Below the pieces are notes generated by a model. That model had not been told where the DNA came from. It made no database searches and worked only from the letters and a program-made list of their open reading frames with translations. 64,000 nucleotides of DNA from Microthrix sp041394405 (GTDB lineage Bacteria; Actinomycetota; Acidimicrobiia; Acidimicrobiales; Microtrichaceae), in the NCBI GenBank assembly GCA_041394405.1, contig JAWKIF010000010.1, positions 1-64,000 on the forward strand, read 5' to 3'. The translations under genes were made by a program, and so were the position numbers. The number at the start of each line of letters is the position of its first letter. Position 1 is the first letter of the stretch. This document shows positions 63,827 through 64,000 of the stretch, piece after piece.

Positions 63827-63916
63827 TGGCGGAGAGTAAGGGATTCGAACCCTTGGAATGCTTGCGCATTCAACGGTTTTCGAGACCGTCCCATTCGTCC
63901 GCTCTGGCAACTCTCC
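63827..63916 (-). tRNA. tRNA-Ser (anticodon CGA), CCA encoded
   Basis: The 90-nt gene reads GGAGAGTTGCCAGAGC at its 5' end and CTCTCCGCCA at its 3' end, giving a perfect 7-bp acceptor stem with discriminator G and encoded CCA. The anticodon loop TCTCGAAAA contains CGA. The T-loop is GGTTCGAATCC. A long variable arm (TTGAATGCGCAAGCATTC) confirms the Ser type. It is the only complete copy; four partial copies of its 3' part lie upstream in the island (see att-like repeats). The flank CGGCTACATCCCAGTC (63794-63809) is also repeated with each copy. Confidence 0.95.
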
Positions 63917-64000
63917 GTCGACGATGTTAGCCGGGCGATCGTCGAGGTCCACTTCGGTTTCTCATGTGGCGCGGCGAGGCATCTGGCTTGGGGCCCAACC

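Overview
The window is high-GC bacterial DNA, most likely from an actinobacterium. The evidence is a maleylpyruvate-isomerase-type (mycothiol-dependent) enzyme, an F420/deazaflavin-type nitroreductase, two DUF2510 proteins, frequent GTG starts and many ATGA/GTGA gene overlaps. A member of the Acidimicrobiia is plausible but cannot be proven from sequence alone.

Positions 1 to about 43,000 are ordinary, densely coded chromosome. An IS1634-like transposase runs off the left edge. After it come an AIM24-like protein, alpha/beta hydrolases (one lacking its nucleophile), release factor 3, a NarL/LuxR-type two-component pair, a MacB/FtsX-like ABC system with a GH114-like lipoprotein, exonuclease VII (xseA/xseB) with an ABC exporter, an acyl-CoA synthetase, a leishmanolysin-like secreted protease, a SulP transporter, an S-layer-homology protein and two acyl-CoA dehydrogenases. 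Next are a TetR-MDMPI pair, a three-gene signalling operon (REC-PAS-GGDEF-EAL, response regulator, CHASE4 histidine kinase), a ClC channel beside an RCK_C-type membrane protein, glutamate decarboxylase, and an ArsR-SRPBCC operon with palindromic operators.

From about 43.5 kb to the intact tRNA-Ser(CGA) at 63,827-63,916 lies an accessory island. Four extra copies of the 3' half of that tRNA, plus its downstream flank, sit at about 43.6, 49.4, 50.7 and 52.5 kb. They are all in the same orientation and each has a 12-bp iterated motif close by. These look like attachment sites of successive integrations, and they cut the island into four cassettes. Cassette 1 holds a trypsin-like protease whose C-terminus carries 9-residue T-x4-D repeats, followed 11 bp later by an MvdD/TgmB-type ATP-grasp ligase. 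This is a candidate graspetide (omega-ester/amide RiPP) system in which the substrate is fused to a protease. Cassette 2 holds a HigBA-type pair, cassette 3 a Fic/VbhA-type pair, and cassette 4 a small overlapping toxin-antitoxin-like pair, two decayed IS transposases and a tandem duplication of a TPR-CHAT protease gene. No intact integrase is visible.

The island has many apparent frameshifts (HigB toxin, Fic, both IS transposases, both CHAT copies), while the core region has none that I can see. They may be real decay or unpolished long-read errors in repetitive sequence. That question decides how many island genes are functional.
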